Source of the DNA: Salinisphaera hydrothermalis C41B8
GTDB taxonomy: Bacteria > Pseudomonadota > Gammaproteobacteria > Nevskiales > Salinisphaeraceae
Direction of reading: 5' to 3'
NCBI RefSeq assembly: GCF_000732535.1
Contig: NZ_APNK01000006.1
Coordinates: forward strand, 100,042 to 164,041
DNA: 64,000 nucleotides
Part shown: positions 8,767 to 18,700 of the stretch, piece by piece
Layout: each line of letters starts with the position of its first letter
How positions within the stretch are numbered: the first letter of the stretch is position 1
The notes under the pieces: generated by a model
What the model was told of the DNA's origin: nothing
Seen by the model: only the letters and a program-made list of their open reading frames with translations
Databases searched by the model: none
Program-made: the position numbers and the translations under genes

Positions 8767-10356
8767 ATGACACCGCCGGGGGTTTTACATTACCACCACG
8801 ACCGCTGCGATCTGCGCGGGGCTGCCGTACTGGCCTTCCTGGGCGGTCTGGTCTTGCTGGGCATCGTCCTGCCCGTCGTACACGGCGCGATCTCGAACGA
8901 CGTGGCGTTGACGGCCATGGCGGCTGCGGTCGTGCTGTGGCTCGGCGTCTGGGGCGCCTACGGCTGGCGCGCCCGGGCAGCGCGTGGGCGCGAGGAAACG
9001 GTGCACTTCGACGACACCGGCTTCGAATCCCGTTTGTTCGGCCGTGTTGCCTTTGCCGACGTGCAGCGGCATGCCACCGGGCGCGATATGGGCCTGTGGC
9101 GCTGGGAGGTCTCGGCGCCGTCGCTCACGCTCAAGCTCGCCAACCGGCCACGGCTACATTTCCATCTCGACAAACGTCATTATTGCGACGACCTGCTCGA
9201 CTATGTCGCGTTCATCGAGGCAACACTCGCGGGGATCGAGAGCAAGCGTCACAACGCCACCCTGCCGGGACGCGCCCTGCTGTTCGACGGGCCCGACACG
9301 GCACGCGATCCCGCCATGGCCACCGCCCGAACCGCTCGCGAGCCGGCGACCGAGGCGACCACGCGCGATGTCGAGGCCGCTGACACCCGCCGACGCCGAG
9401 CCCGCACCGCAAGAAAGAACAACGCGCCGGCCGACCGGGCATCGGCCCGCCAGAGCAGCTCCGCCGCCGATCTGAGCCGCGCCAACACGGCGGCCCGTCG
9501 GCGCCTGCGCGAACAGCTCAAGAAAAACAGCAAGTGGATCGCGCTGGCCGGCATCCTGTTGCCGCTGAGCTATAGCATTCGCGCCTGCGACCCGGGCTGG
9601 ATCAAGTCGATCGTCGACCCGAGCCCGTTCCAGGGCATGGCCGAACGCGCGCCGGTGGTGCTTAAACAAACCACCAACCGGCTGCAACGAGCCGTGGCCA
9701 AAAAAGGGCCGGTCTATGCCTGGACCCATGCCGACAACGCCGACCTCAAGCCCGTGCTGGCGCCCAACATCAACGCCCGGCATATCGGCAGCAAGATGCT
9801 GGATATGATGAGCACCGCGAACAGCATCACGGAATTCCTGATCAACGGCGAAGCCGAGGGCTATCGCATGGGCGTGCAGCACGACGGCACGCTCACGCTC
9901 GCCCCGTATTCGGCGATTTCCCTGCAACCGATGCCGGGTGAGCACACGCTGTCGTTCTTTCTGCTGGCGCCCAAAGGCGTTACCACGAAAGACCTGGGCG
10001 GCCGCACGCCACCGCAACTGAGCTGGCGCGTGCGTTATCGCGACGCCGCCGATATACCGGACCAGCTGCGTCAACTCACCGGCCAGCTACCCATGCCGAT
10101 CATCGCGCGCTGGCTGAAAATGACGCCCGCGCCGCGCCTGGTCGTCGCCGCCTCGCGTTATCAGGGCATGACGGACAAAGATTTCCAGGCCGCCATCGAC
10201 GTCGTGACGCAGGATTTGAAACGCCGGGGTATCGATACCGACAGCTTCGAGATCCATCGCTTTGCCGATGGCACGGTCGACCCGCCCCGGGCCGCCGATG
10301 TCACGCGCCCGACCCGCCCATCAAACCGGAGCGTCGCCCCCGATGTCGTCGAATAA
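8767..10356 (+). CDS. Unknown membrane protein, first gene of a three-gene cassette
   Basis: 529 residues from the ATG at 8767. No family recognised. Two membrane segments lie near the N-terminus (about 20-40 and 47-66), followed by a PH-like globular stretch (VHFDDTGFESRLFGRVAFADVQ, LHFHLDKRHYCDDLLDYVAFI), a long charged and Ala/Arg-rich linker (about 185-255), a third membrane segment (WIALAGILLPLSYSI) and a soluble C-terminal domain of about 230 residues. The N-terminal part looks like a membrane PH-domain module; this is inference. It overlaps the next gene by 14 bp and so is translationally coupled to it. No function assigned. Confidence 0.7.
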   Translation: MTPPGVLHYHHDRCDLRGAAVLAFLGGLVLLGIVLPVVHGAISNDVALTAMAAAVVLWLGVWGAYGWRARAARGREETVHFDDTGFESRLFGRVAFADVQRHATGRDMGLWRWEVSAPSLTLKLANRPRLHFHLDKRHYCDDLLDYVAFIEATLAGIESKRHNATLPGRALLFDGPDTARDPAMATARTAREPATEATTRDVEAADTRRRRARTARKNNAPADRASARQSSSAADLSRANTAARRRLREQLKKNSKWIALAGILLPLSYSIRACDPGWIKSIVDPSPFQGMAERAPVVLKQTTNRLQRAVAKKGPVYAWTHADNADLKPVLAPNINARHIGSKMLDMMSTANSITEFLINGEAEGYRMGVQHDGTLTLAPYSAISLQPMPGEHTLSFFLLAPKGVTTKDLGGRTPPQLSWRVRYRDAADIPDQLRQLTGQLPMPIIARWLKMTPAPRLVVAASRYQGMTDKDFQAAIDVVTQDLKRRGIDTDSFEIHRFADGTVDPPRAADVTRPTRPSNRSVAPDVVE

Positions 10357-11578
10357 GTCCGCCCCGCCCTATCCGGAACGCACCGGCGCCGTATTCTGCG
10401 TCCGGGCGACCTGTCGCGATCTGCAGCAGATGCCGGTCGAAGACGGCATCTCGCTCGGCCGCCTGCGCACCGACGGCGGCGTTTTCTTCTTCAATCGTGC
10501 TCAATTCGACGAGGCCGCGTTAGCCCAGGGCCTGAAGCACGACGAATCGGTCGTCATCGGCGCCCACCGGCTGCATGACGGCAGCGCCTGGCTGCACTGG
10601 CTGGTGCGCGACAACGGCAAGGCCTGGGCGCCTCAATCGGGACAACGCCGTTGGTTGGCCCCGCTGGTGCTGTTGTTGTGCCCGGTACCGATCGTGGCCG
10701 CTTTGATGCTGCCGTTCGGCGTCAATCTATTCGTGGTGTTGTTTCAGATCGTGCTGTTCTCGGTTGGCGGTTTTGCCGGCGCCTGGGCGATCTATCGACT
10801 GGCGCTGATGGCCCATCCCGGGCGCCGGCGTTTGGCGCGCCTGTTCCACGCCGCGCGCGCCGGCGAGCCGATCGCGACCCATCAGCCACCGGCCCATCGC
10901 ACGCCGCAGCGGCTGCAACTCGACGACGGCCTGCATCGCGACTTCGGACTGCTGCAGGGTCGGCTCGATCATGTCTCGGTCAAGCAAGAAACGTATGGCA
11001 GCGGTCGCTACAGCTATCAGATGCTCGAATATCACTTATCCTGCGGTGGCGCGCCGTTTTCGATCCACTCCCGTACCGGCGCCGGCGAGTGGCGTACCCT
11101 GCTCGACCCGGTGCTGATCCGCCGGGCGCCGCTGTTTCTGGCGGCCGGCGATCATGTTTCGCTGCTCACGCTGGCGGCAGATGGCGAAATCCACGGCTTG
11201 CTGAATGAAAGCGACGGCATCGCGCATGTCACCTACAAGGGCACACTGCATACGCCGTTGGCGCGGCGCGCCATCCAGCTCTTTGTCCTGTTTATCCTGG
11301 TATTCATGACCGGTGTCGGGTTCACGCTGTCCGCCATCGACTGGATATCCCGTGGCGTCGGCCCCGACTACTGGGACTGGATGGAGCTCATGCACCTGAG
11401 CCTCGCCATGTTGCTGATCATGACGCTGCTGTTCTGCGGCTTGGGGTTGATCGGCGAGCGCATCCATCACTTCTACTTCCGGCGCAAACAAGCCCGGCCG
11501 ATCGAGAAGATCCTCGGCATCGCCTTCGGCTGGCGGCTGCGGGCCGGGCGCAGCGCCACGCTCAACGAGTATTCCTGA
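10343..11578 (+). CDS. Unknown polytopic membrane protein, second gene of the cassette
   Basis: 411 residues starting at an ATG inside the end of the previous gene. No recognised family. Two membrane segments at about 110-155 (WLAPLVLLLCPVPIVAALML and the following hydrophobic stretch) and two near 310-385 flank a soluble middle domain (about 200-300) containing GSGRYSYQMLEYHLSCGGAPF and AGDHVSLLTLAADGEIHGLL. The pattern of a soluble beta-rich domain between two pairs of helices recalls proteins with a pore or processing role, but nothing specific can be claimed. The downstream gene starts 2 bp after its stop. Confidence 0.68.
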   Translation: MSSNKSAPPYPERTGAVFCVRATCRDLQQMPVEDGISLGRLRTDGGVFFFNRAQFDEAALAQGLKHDESVVIGAHRLHDGSAWLHWLVRDNGKAWAPQSGQRRWLAPLVLLLCPVPIVAALMLPFGVNLFVVLFQIVLFSVGGFAGAWAIYRLALMAHPGRRRLARLFHAARAGEPIATHQPPAHRTPQRLQLDDGLHRDFGLLQGRLDHVSVKQETYGSGRYSYQMLEYHLSCGGAPFSIHSRTGAGEWRTLLDPVLIRRAPLFLAAGDHVSLLTLAADGEIHGLLNESDGIAHVTYKGTLHTPLARRAIQLFVLFILVFMTGVGFTLSAIDWISRGVGPDYWDWMELMHLSLAMLLIMTLLFCGLGLIGERIHHFYFRRKQARPIEKILGIAFGWRLRAGRSATLNEYS

Positions 11579-11580
11579 TC

Positions 11581-12858
11581 ATGGTGCCGACCTGGATACG
11601 ACCCTGGCTGCTCGCGGCCTTGTTCAGCTACGGCGTGTTCGCCATGTACTGGTATTTCATGGCCGGATTCGCACACGGCTGGCAATACGGCGACCGCCGC
11701 ATGCTCGACACCCGGCTCGCCGAGCCGGTGGACTGGGACAGCCTCGAGGCCGCGGCCGCCGGCGACGACAGCTTGCTCACGGTGAACTCGCATGGCCGCG
11801 ACCCGGAAGCCGAATCCTGCATGCAGGCCGGAGACTGCCAGACCCAGTGTCAGGCCGCCGGGCAAGTCACCGCCGGACCGGATCAGCCCGTGCTCAATTG
11901 TCTGGTCAGGCCGCCAAAAATCGACCCGAACGACCGTCAACAGCAGATCGAACGGCTCATACGTCGCAGCCACCCCAAGGGGCTGACCTATGTACTGCGC
12001 CGCCACGATCGGCAATTGGCCGTGGTGGCCCGCCTGCAAGGCGAGGCCGAAGCGCTGGCCTGTGGTGCGAGCGGGCGCTGCTATCTGGTCGCCGAGCTGC
12101 CCAATTTATCCGATAACACCGTATTCGTATCGGACGATTTCGGGCAACACTGGCGGCTGGCCGCCCAGCAGACGCTGAAAAAAGCCTACACGCCGAAAAT
12201 TGTCGCGATCGACGGCGAACGGGTATGGCTGAAGGGCTTCAAGCGTTTGTATCGGTCGTCCGACGGCGGGCGTCACTGGCAGGTCCTGATCGACACGGAT
12301 CGCGTGATGGCCTATCACCCCGAACTGCTGACGTCGTCGCTGTACAACGACAACATGACCGATCATTTCGACTGGTACATGGATGACAGCGGCCGGCTTT
12401 ATGCGGTCACCGGCGGCCAATACCGGCGCGCGCCGAATACCGTGATGTACCAGATCGATGCCGACAGCGGCGAGCTGTTGGCCGCCACGAAATACGACGG
12501 CGCCTTCATCGACATCGAACGCAGCCCCACAGGAGCGCTGTTCGGCATCTTCCGCTCGAACACACCCGAGCGCTACACCCTCTATCGCCTGCGCGCCGGC
12601 GAACTGCAGCCGCTGGTGGAAACCGGCAACGAACGCATGAGTTCGCTGCGCGCCGGCGGCCGACTGCTGATGTTCAATCGCGGCCAGAACGACGGCGAAT
12701 TTATCGCCCTGAGCCGCGATGGCGGGCGCCACTGGCGGCCCATGAATACGTTCTACTTCGACCAGCGCATGCTGTTCGACCCGACCGGCGGCGGCTTTCT
12801 GCACATCGGCTACAAGAACCGCGGCACGCAATATCCCTACCACTGGCAACAGCCCTAG
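11581..12858 (+). CDS. Membrane-anchored BNR/Asp-box repeat protein, third gene of the cassette
   Basis: 425 residues. An N-terminal signal anchor (about 8-30) is followed by a presumably periplasmic beta-propeller region. At least three Asp-box-like repeats are visible: VSDDFGQHWRLAA, RSSDGGRHWQVLI and SRDGGRHWRPMN. Four cysteines lie close together (ESCMQAGDCQTQCQAAG), suggesting disulfides and therefore export. Asp-box propellers occur in sialidases, photosystem assembly factors and sortilin-like proteins; no catalytic residues for sialidase are evident. Start is 2 bp after the previous stop, so it is an operon member; a surface sensor or scaffold role is only a guess. Confidence 0.7.
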   Translation: MVPTWIRPWLLAALFSYGVFAMYWYFMAGFAHGWQYGDRRMLDTRLAEPVDWDSLEAAAAGDDSLLTVNSHGRDPEAESCMQAGDCQTQCQAAGQVTAGPDQPVLNCLVRPPKIDPNDRQQQIERLIRRSHPKGLTYVLRRHDRQLAVVARLQGEAEALACGASGRCYLVAELPNLSDNTVFVSDDFGQHWRLAAQQTLKKAYTPKIVAIDGERVWLKGFKRLYRSSDGGRHWQVLIDTDRVMAYHPELLTSSLYNDNMTDHFDWYMDDSGRLYAVTGGQYRRAPNTVMYQIDADSGELLAATKYDGAFIDIERSPTGALFGIFRSNTPERYTLYRLRAGELQPLVETGNERMSSLRAGGRLLMFNRGQNDGEFIALSRDGGRHWRPMNTFYFDQRMLFDPTGGGFLHIGYKNRGTQYPYHWQQP

Positions 12859-12980
12859 CGCTCGCCTATGGCGGGAGGCTCGTCTCACGCGGCCGCCTCC
12901 GCCTGCTGCATCGAATCGCCGCCGGGCGGCTCGCGCCTGCGGAACAAGCACCCGCTCTGTCGATCATGCGATCATGATGG

Positions 12981-14372
12981 ATGACTGATTTCGCTTCCCT
13001 CGCGCTCCGCCGCGAATTGATCGATAGCGCCGCGGCCCGCGGCTTCGAGCGCATGACGCCGGTGCAGGCCCAGACGCTGCCGGCGATTCTGGCCGGTGCC
13101 GATGTCCTGGGCCAGGCCGAGACCGGCAGCGGCAAGACCGCGGCCTTCGGTTTCGGCCTGCTCAACAAACTGACCGTCGATCCGGACCGAACCCAGGCGC
13201 TGGTGCTATGCCCGACCCGCGAACTCGCCGATCAGGTGGGTCAGGCGCTGCGCCAGTTCGCCGCGCCGATCGCCAACGTCAAGCTGGTGATTCTCTGCGG
13301 CGGCGCGCCGATGCGCGCCCAGGCCCAGTCGCTCAACCAGGCGCCGCATATCGTGGTGGGCACACCGGGCCGTATTCTGGCTCATCTGCGACGCGGCCAT
13401 CTGCAGGTCGATGCGCTGCAGACGCTGGTGCTCGACGAAGCCGATCGCATGCTGGATATGGGCTTTATCGACGATATCCAGGCCATCGTCGGCCACCTGC
13501 CGGCCGCTCGACAGACGCTGCTGTTCTCGGCCACCTGGCCCGAGAGCATCCGTGATATCTCGGCCCGCTTTCAGCGCGATCCGAAGCAGATCACCGCAAC
13601 TCGCGGCGACGGCCCGGCCCAGCGGATCACGCAAATATTTCATCGGGTGACCGAAGCCGAAAAGCTGGCCGTGCTGGAACGGGTACTGGCCGATAGCCAG
13701 CGCCGCCAGCGGGGATTTGCCCAGGCGTTATTGTTCTGCAACCGGCGCGACGACGTGGATCGCGTCTGTCGTCATCTGAATAACCGCGGCGTTTCGGCCC
13801 TCGCCCTGCATGGCGATCGGGAACAACGCGAGCGTGACGAAGTGCTGCTGCGCTTTGCCAACCAGAGCTGTGCCGTATTGGTCGCAACCGACGTCGCCGC
13901 CCGCGGTCTGGATATTCCGTCGCTGCCGCTGGTGGTGAGCGTCGATCTGGCCCGCGATATCGAAACCCATACCCATCGTATCGGCCGAACCGGACGCGCT
14001 GGCGAATCGGGCCGCGCGGTCTCGCTATGCACCCCGGGCGAACGCGACCGGGCCGAGCGCATCGCCGCCGCGGCCGGCCTCCGCCTGAACTGGGCGGCCT
14101 GGCCGGACAACGACGGCGCGGCCCGTGCCCAGCCGCCCATGGCCACGCTGGTCATTCAAGGCGGCCGGCGCGACAAACTCCGCCCGGGCGATATCCTCGG
14201 CGCGCTCACCGGCGAGGGCGGGCTCGACGGCCACGACGTCGGCAAGATCGAAATCACCACAGTGCGCGCCTATGTCGCGGTCGCACGCTCCAAAGCCAAG
14301 GCCGTGCGCGATCGGCTGCGCCAGTCAGGCATCAAGAAACGGCGTTTCCGCGTGAGCATCCTGGGCGATTGA
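12981..14372 (+). CDS. dbpA: ATP-dependent RNA helicase DbpA (23S rRNA-targeted DEAD-box)
   Basis: 463 residues. It has all DEAD-box motifs: Q motif FERMTPVQAQTLPAIL, motif I AETGSGKTAAF, Ia PTRELADQ, motif II VLDEADRML, III FSATWP, and VI HRIGRTGRAG. The C-terminal ~75 residues (MATLVIQGGRRDKLRPGDILG through KAVRDRLRQSGIKKRRFRVSIL) form the DbpA RNA-binding domain that recognises hairpin 92 of 23S rRNA. This tail separates DbpA from other RhlE/SrmB helicases. It assists late large-subunit assembly in the cytoplasm. The gene stands alone. Confidence 0.95.
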   Translation: MTDFASLALRRELIDSAAARGFERMTPVQAQTLPAILAGADVLGQAETGSGKTAAFGFGLLNKLTVDPDRTQALVLCPTRELADQVGQALRQFAAPIANVKLVILCGGAPMRAQAQSLNQAPHIVVGTPGRILAHLRRGHLQVDALQTLVLDEADRMLDMGFIDDIQAIVGHLPAARQTLLFSATWPESIRDISARFQRDPKQITATRGDGPAQRITQIFHRVTEAEKLAVLERVLADSQRRQRGFAQALLFCNRRDDVDRVCRHLNNRGVSALALHGDREQRERDEVLLRFANQSCAVLVATDVAARGLDIPSLPLVVSVDLARDIETHTHRIGRTGRAGESGRAVSLCTPGERDRAERIAAAAGLRLNWAAWPDNDGAARAQPPMATLVIQGGRRDKLRPGDILGALTGEGGLDGHDVGKIEITTVRAYVAVARSKAKAVRDRLRQSGIKKRRFRVSILGD

Positions 14373-14535
14373 TCGATCGCGAACCGGGCTCGCCATTAGC
14401 CGGATCGATAGGTCGGTCATCGCCGGATGGCATGCCAAAATCGCTCCGATGGGCGAGCCGTTGCACTGCGTCGCGAGCGCGGCTGAATCCGCTATGGTAG
14501 GCAGCGATTCATTTGAAATCTCGATAGCCTGGGCT

Positions 14536-15057
14536 ATGACATTCGAAATCAGTGCAACTCGATGGCTCGTCGTTGGCGCCCTCGTCGCCGGTCTCATGGC
14601 CGGGTGTTCATCGCCCCAGCACGGCTCATCGACCGCCCGCTCGACGAACAGCGCCTCGAGCACAGAAACGACCGATCATCCGACACCAGCGGCATCGTCG
14701 ACCCAGAGCGCTGCGGATGTGCTGGCCCAATATTTCAAGGCGATAGACGCCGGGCAATTCGATCAGGCGTACGCGCTGTGGCGCACGCAAAGCCACCAGG
14801 CGCCGGCCTCGGCGGCCGCTCTGAAATCACAGTACCCGGGCGTCTCATCGATCCGGATGAAAGTCACCGGCAATACCCGCACCGAAGGCGCGGCCGGCAC
14901 GATTTACGCCACGGTGCCGATCACTGTCACCGAGCACACGCGCGACGGAACCGACAAGTCGCGAACCGGACAATGCGTGCTGGCACGCTCGAACAACGTG
15001 CCGGGCAGTTCCGACAAGGCGCAGCACTGGCACCTGCACTCCTGCGATCTGTCGTAG
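14536..15057 (+). CDS. Putative lipoprotein with NTF2-like domain
   Basis: 173 residues from the ATG at 14536, which gives a lipobox LMAGC after a short hydrophobic stretch. Next come about 40 Ser/Thr-rich residues, then a domain beginning SAADVLAQYFKAIDAGQFDQAYALW, a pattern typical of small NTF2/DUF4878-like folds. Conserved Cys residues in TGQCVLAR and HLHSCDLS may form a disulfide. Outer-membrane-anchored protein of unknown role, apparently monocistronic. Confidence 0.6.
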   Translation: MTFEISATRWLVVGALVAGLMAGCSSPQHGSSTARSTNSASSTETTDHPTPAASSTQSAADVLAQYFKAIDAGQFDQAYALWRTQSHQAPASAAALKSQYPGVSSIRMKVTGNTRTEGAAGTIYATVPITVTEHTRDGTDKSRTGQCVLARSNNVPGSSDKAQHWHLHSCDLS

Positions 15058-15778
15058 CCTACGAATCCGGCGCACACGGATGATGTCTCGGGCTCATCAC
15101 GCGAGTACGCCATCGAATGTGCACCGGAAGCCGCAAAGGCCATGGACAACATCGGATGCAGCCGGCTGTTTTGGTACCGGATTGATTAGCCGGCGACGCC
15201 GCTGCCTCCGGTTCGTCTTCGACCCGTCCACTCAAGCGGTATCAACAGCCGCGTATTCTGTCGCCGCGCGGCGACGGCGCCCGTATCTGTTTGATTCGAG
15301 GCCTTCTCTTACGAAGCTTATACGCGGTATCCGGCTAATCTAGGGCGTGTTCACACGATTGGCGCGCGCCGCGTCTTACCCGACACGATTTTGGGTAGCA
15401 ACGCGGCCATGGCGGTCGGGGAAACACGCTGCAAAGGATCATGACCGTCACGATTCCGTGATTCGCCGCTAAGCGAGTCGCGCCTGGCGATGCCGGCCTG
15501 CGCCGACAAGGGCCGCCCATGCCGGCGAACGGCGAACGGCGAACGGCGAACGGCGAACGGAACAACCGAAACCGAATGCACGACACCAGACCCAACCCAT
15601 TGGCTCGCGACGACGGGTATCGGCCGCGGCAGCACAACGCCGACCGGGTGCATGCATGGCGCGATCGAGCAAATCGCGCACGGTTTGACGGGCCCAACGA
15701 TCTCTGCCGTGGCCATCACCTCGCGGCGACAAACCGCCACAGCCTCGGCACCGCCCGCATCGCGCCTCGTTCGGCTGC
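15058..15778. other. 721-bp intergenic region without a supported gene
   Basis: No reading frame with protein-like composition was found on either strand. The region holds a short heptanucleotide repeat (listed separately) and the presumed promoter of the RND gene. No tRNA-like fold or obvious insertion-sequence end was seen. Confidence 0.5.
15524..15558. repeat. Heptanucleotide tandem repeat
   Basis: Five perfect head-to-tail copies of GGCGAAC, followed by a degenerate GGAAC. It lies 220 bp upstream of the RND pump gene in non-coding DNA. Such short arrays can vary in copy number by slipped-strand pairing and could alter promoter spacing; that effect is speculative. Confidence 0.85.
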
Positions 15779-18700
15779 ATGAATTTCGCGGCCTGGGTTC
15801 AGAACCATCGCCGCTCGGTTCTGTTTCTGCTGGCGCTGCTGACGCTCGGCGGCGCCGCCAGCCTGCTGCAATTGCCCTCGGCGCTGTTCCCGGAAGTCTC
15901 GTTCCCGCGGGTCCGGGTGAGTCTCGATGCCGGCGCGCGTCCGGCCAAGGAGATGATGCTGCAGGTGACGCGCCCGGTGGAACGGGCCGTACGCGCGGTG
16001 CCCGGCGTGCGGTCGGTGAGTTCGACCACCAGCCGCGGTTCGACCGATATCTCGGTCAACTTCGATTGGGGCCACGACATGGTCAACGCCCTGTTGCAGC
16101 TGGAATCGGCGATCAATCAGATCAAGCCCGATCTGCCGCCGGGCACGCGGTTTACCGCCAAACGCATGTATCCGGCCAACTACACCGGCGTAATCGCTTA
16201 CAGCCTCACTTCGGATACGGTGAGCCAGGTCAAGCTGCGCGATCTAGCCGAACACCAGATGGTGCCCTATTTATCCAGCGTGACAGGTGTGGCCAAGGTC
16301 ACCGTCCAGGGTGGCGATCGGGCCGAGTACCGGGTGAGCGTGAACCCGGCGCGGCTGAATGCGCTGGGCCTGTCGATCGACGATGTCGCCAAGGCCGTGT
16401 CGGCCGCCAATGTCCTCACCGCGGTCGGCCGTGTCCAGGATCATTACAAGCTGTATCTGACCGTTTCCGATACCCGCTTCAAGAACCTGTCGCAGATCCG
16501 CCATACCGTGCTGCGCAGCGGCTCGGACGGGCTGGTGCAACTCCAGGATGTAGCCACGGTCCGGCTGGCGACCGCACCGAAATACACACGCTTTACCGCC
16601 GACGGCAAACAGGCCGTGCTGCTCAACGTCTACCAGCAGCCCGGCGCCAACGTGATCAAACTCTCACACGATCTCAAGGCGCGCCTGGCCCAGTTCCAGC
16701 CCCACATGCCCAAAGGCGTGACGCTGCATCAATGGTACGACCAGAGCGTGCTGGTCAGTGTCTCCCGAACCAGCGTGGTCGAAGCCATCGTGATTGGGAT
16801 CCTGCTCGCGGGCGTGGTGCTGTTCGTGTTCCTGCGCAGCCTCAAGATCACGCTGGTCGCCATTATCGCGGTGCCGGCCGTGCTCGCGGCGACGATGTTG
16901 CTGCTCTACGTGTTCGGCATGACGCTCAATATCATGACGCTCGGCGGCATGGCCGCGGCGGTGGGGCTGATCATCGACGACGTGATCGTGATGGTCGAGC
17001 AGGTGGTGCGCCGGGTGCAGGAGACGGGCGAACACGACACGCAACGCGTTCTGGCGGCAGCCCGGGAATTCACCCAGCCCCAGATCGGCTCGTCGGCCTC
17101 GACCATCATCATCTTCCTGCCGTTGGCGTTTCTGAGCGGCGTCACCGGGGCATTCTTCAAGGCGCTGTCGCTGACCATGGCGATCAGCCTGTTCCTGTCG
17201 TTTCTGGTGGCCTGGCTGGTGGTGCCGCTGCTGGCGGATTTCATGCTCGGGCCCAAGGATACCGAGCGCGAAAAAAGCGGCCGCTTCGGGCAGTGGTTCA
17301 ATCGTCGCTATACCCGCCTTCTGATCCGGCTGATGCGCCGGCCCGCCTGGTTGCTGGTCGGCCTGATTCCCCTGCTGGCCGGTGCGTATCTGGCGTTCGG
17401 TCACGTCGGCACGGGCTTCATTCCCACGCTCGACGAAGGCGGCTTCACCATGGATTACCGCACGCCGCCGGGCACATCTCTGGCCGAAACCAACCGTCTG
17501 ATGATGCAGGTCGCGGCCATTCTCAAGAAGAACCCCTATATCCAGACCTGGTCGCGCCGTCAGGGCGCCCAGCTCGGCGGCGGCATCACCGAGCCGAATA
17601 CCGGCGACCTGTTTGCACGCCTGGTCCCGCCGCCCCGGCCTTCCACCGAGGCGGTCATGGCCCAGGTCCGCAAGGCCGTCGAGCAACAGGTGCCGGGGTT
17701 GGATATCGAGCTCTATCAGCTGATCGAGGATGAGATCGGCGATCTCACCTCAAATCCGCAACCGATCGCCATCCGCCTGTTCGGCAACGATACTGGCCAG
17801 CTTCGCCAGGTCGCGCATCGGGTCGCACACGCGATCGAGGGTGTGAAAGGCGTGGTCGGGGTCCAAAGCGGTGTCACCATCGCCGGCGATGCGCTGGAAA
17901 TTCACGTCAACCGCGTCAAGGCCGCCATCGAAGGGCTCTCGCCCCAGGCCATCACCCATCAGCTCCAGGCTTATCTCGGCGGCATCGTGACCACCCGGGT
18001 TCGCCAGGGCGTGAACTTCATCGGCGTCCGCGTATGGATTCCCGAGTCGCTGCGTGCCCAGACGGACCAGATCGGCCAGCTCCGTCTGCGCGCCCCGGAC
18101 GGGCATCTGGTACCGGTCAAACGGGTGGCCGACGTCAAAATCGTATCCGGGCAACCGCAACTGACGCGCTATAACCTGAAAACCGACGTCACGGTAACCG
18201 GACGCATCAGCGGGCGCTCGCTCGGCCAAACCGTGAGCGACGTCAAGAAAATCCTGGGCAAGCCGGGGCTGATTCCGAACGACGTGTATTATCAGCTCGG
18301 CGGCCTGTATCAGCAGCAACAACAGGCCTTTCGCGGCCTGATGGAAGTTTTTGTCGCGGCGGTCGCGCTGATATTCCTGCTGTTGTTGTTCTTGTACGAA
18401 CGCTTCCGCGTGGCGCTGGCCATCCTCGTTCAGCCACTGCTGGCAGCCAGCGCGGTTTTCATCGGCCTGTGGCTGACGGGTACCGAGCTCAACATTACGG
18501 CGATGATGGGCATGACGATGGTCATCGGCATCGTCACCGAAATCGCGATTTTCTATTTTTCAGAATTACGGCTGATGGACAACCATCGGCCGCTGGCCTG
18601 GAACCTCATTCGAGCCGGCCGCAATCGTATGCGCCCGATCGTCATGAGCGCCCTCGCCTTCGCGCTCGCGCTGTTGCCTTTAGCGCTGGGGCTCGGCCAG

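Noticed and set aside
15351..15440. Possible transposase-like tail on the minus strand (ALLPKIVSGKTRRAPIV)
   Set aside because: No transposase motifs or inverted repeat ends could be found; likely chance coding in GC-rich DNA.
15490..17733. 747-codon plus-strand frame overlapping the RND gene
   Set aside because: Frame-shifted shadow rich in Arg/Gly/Ala; the RND frame holds all the conserved motifs.
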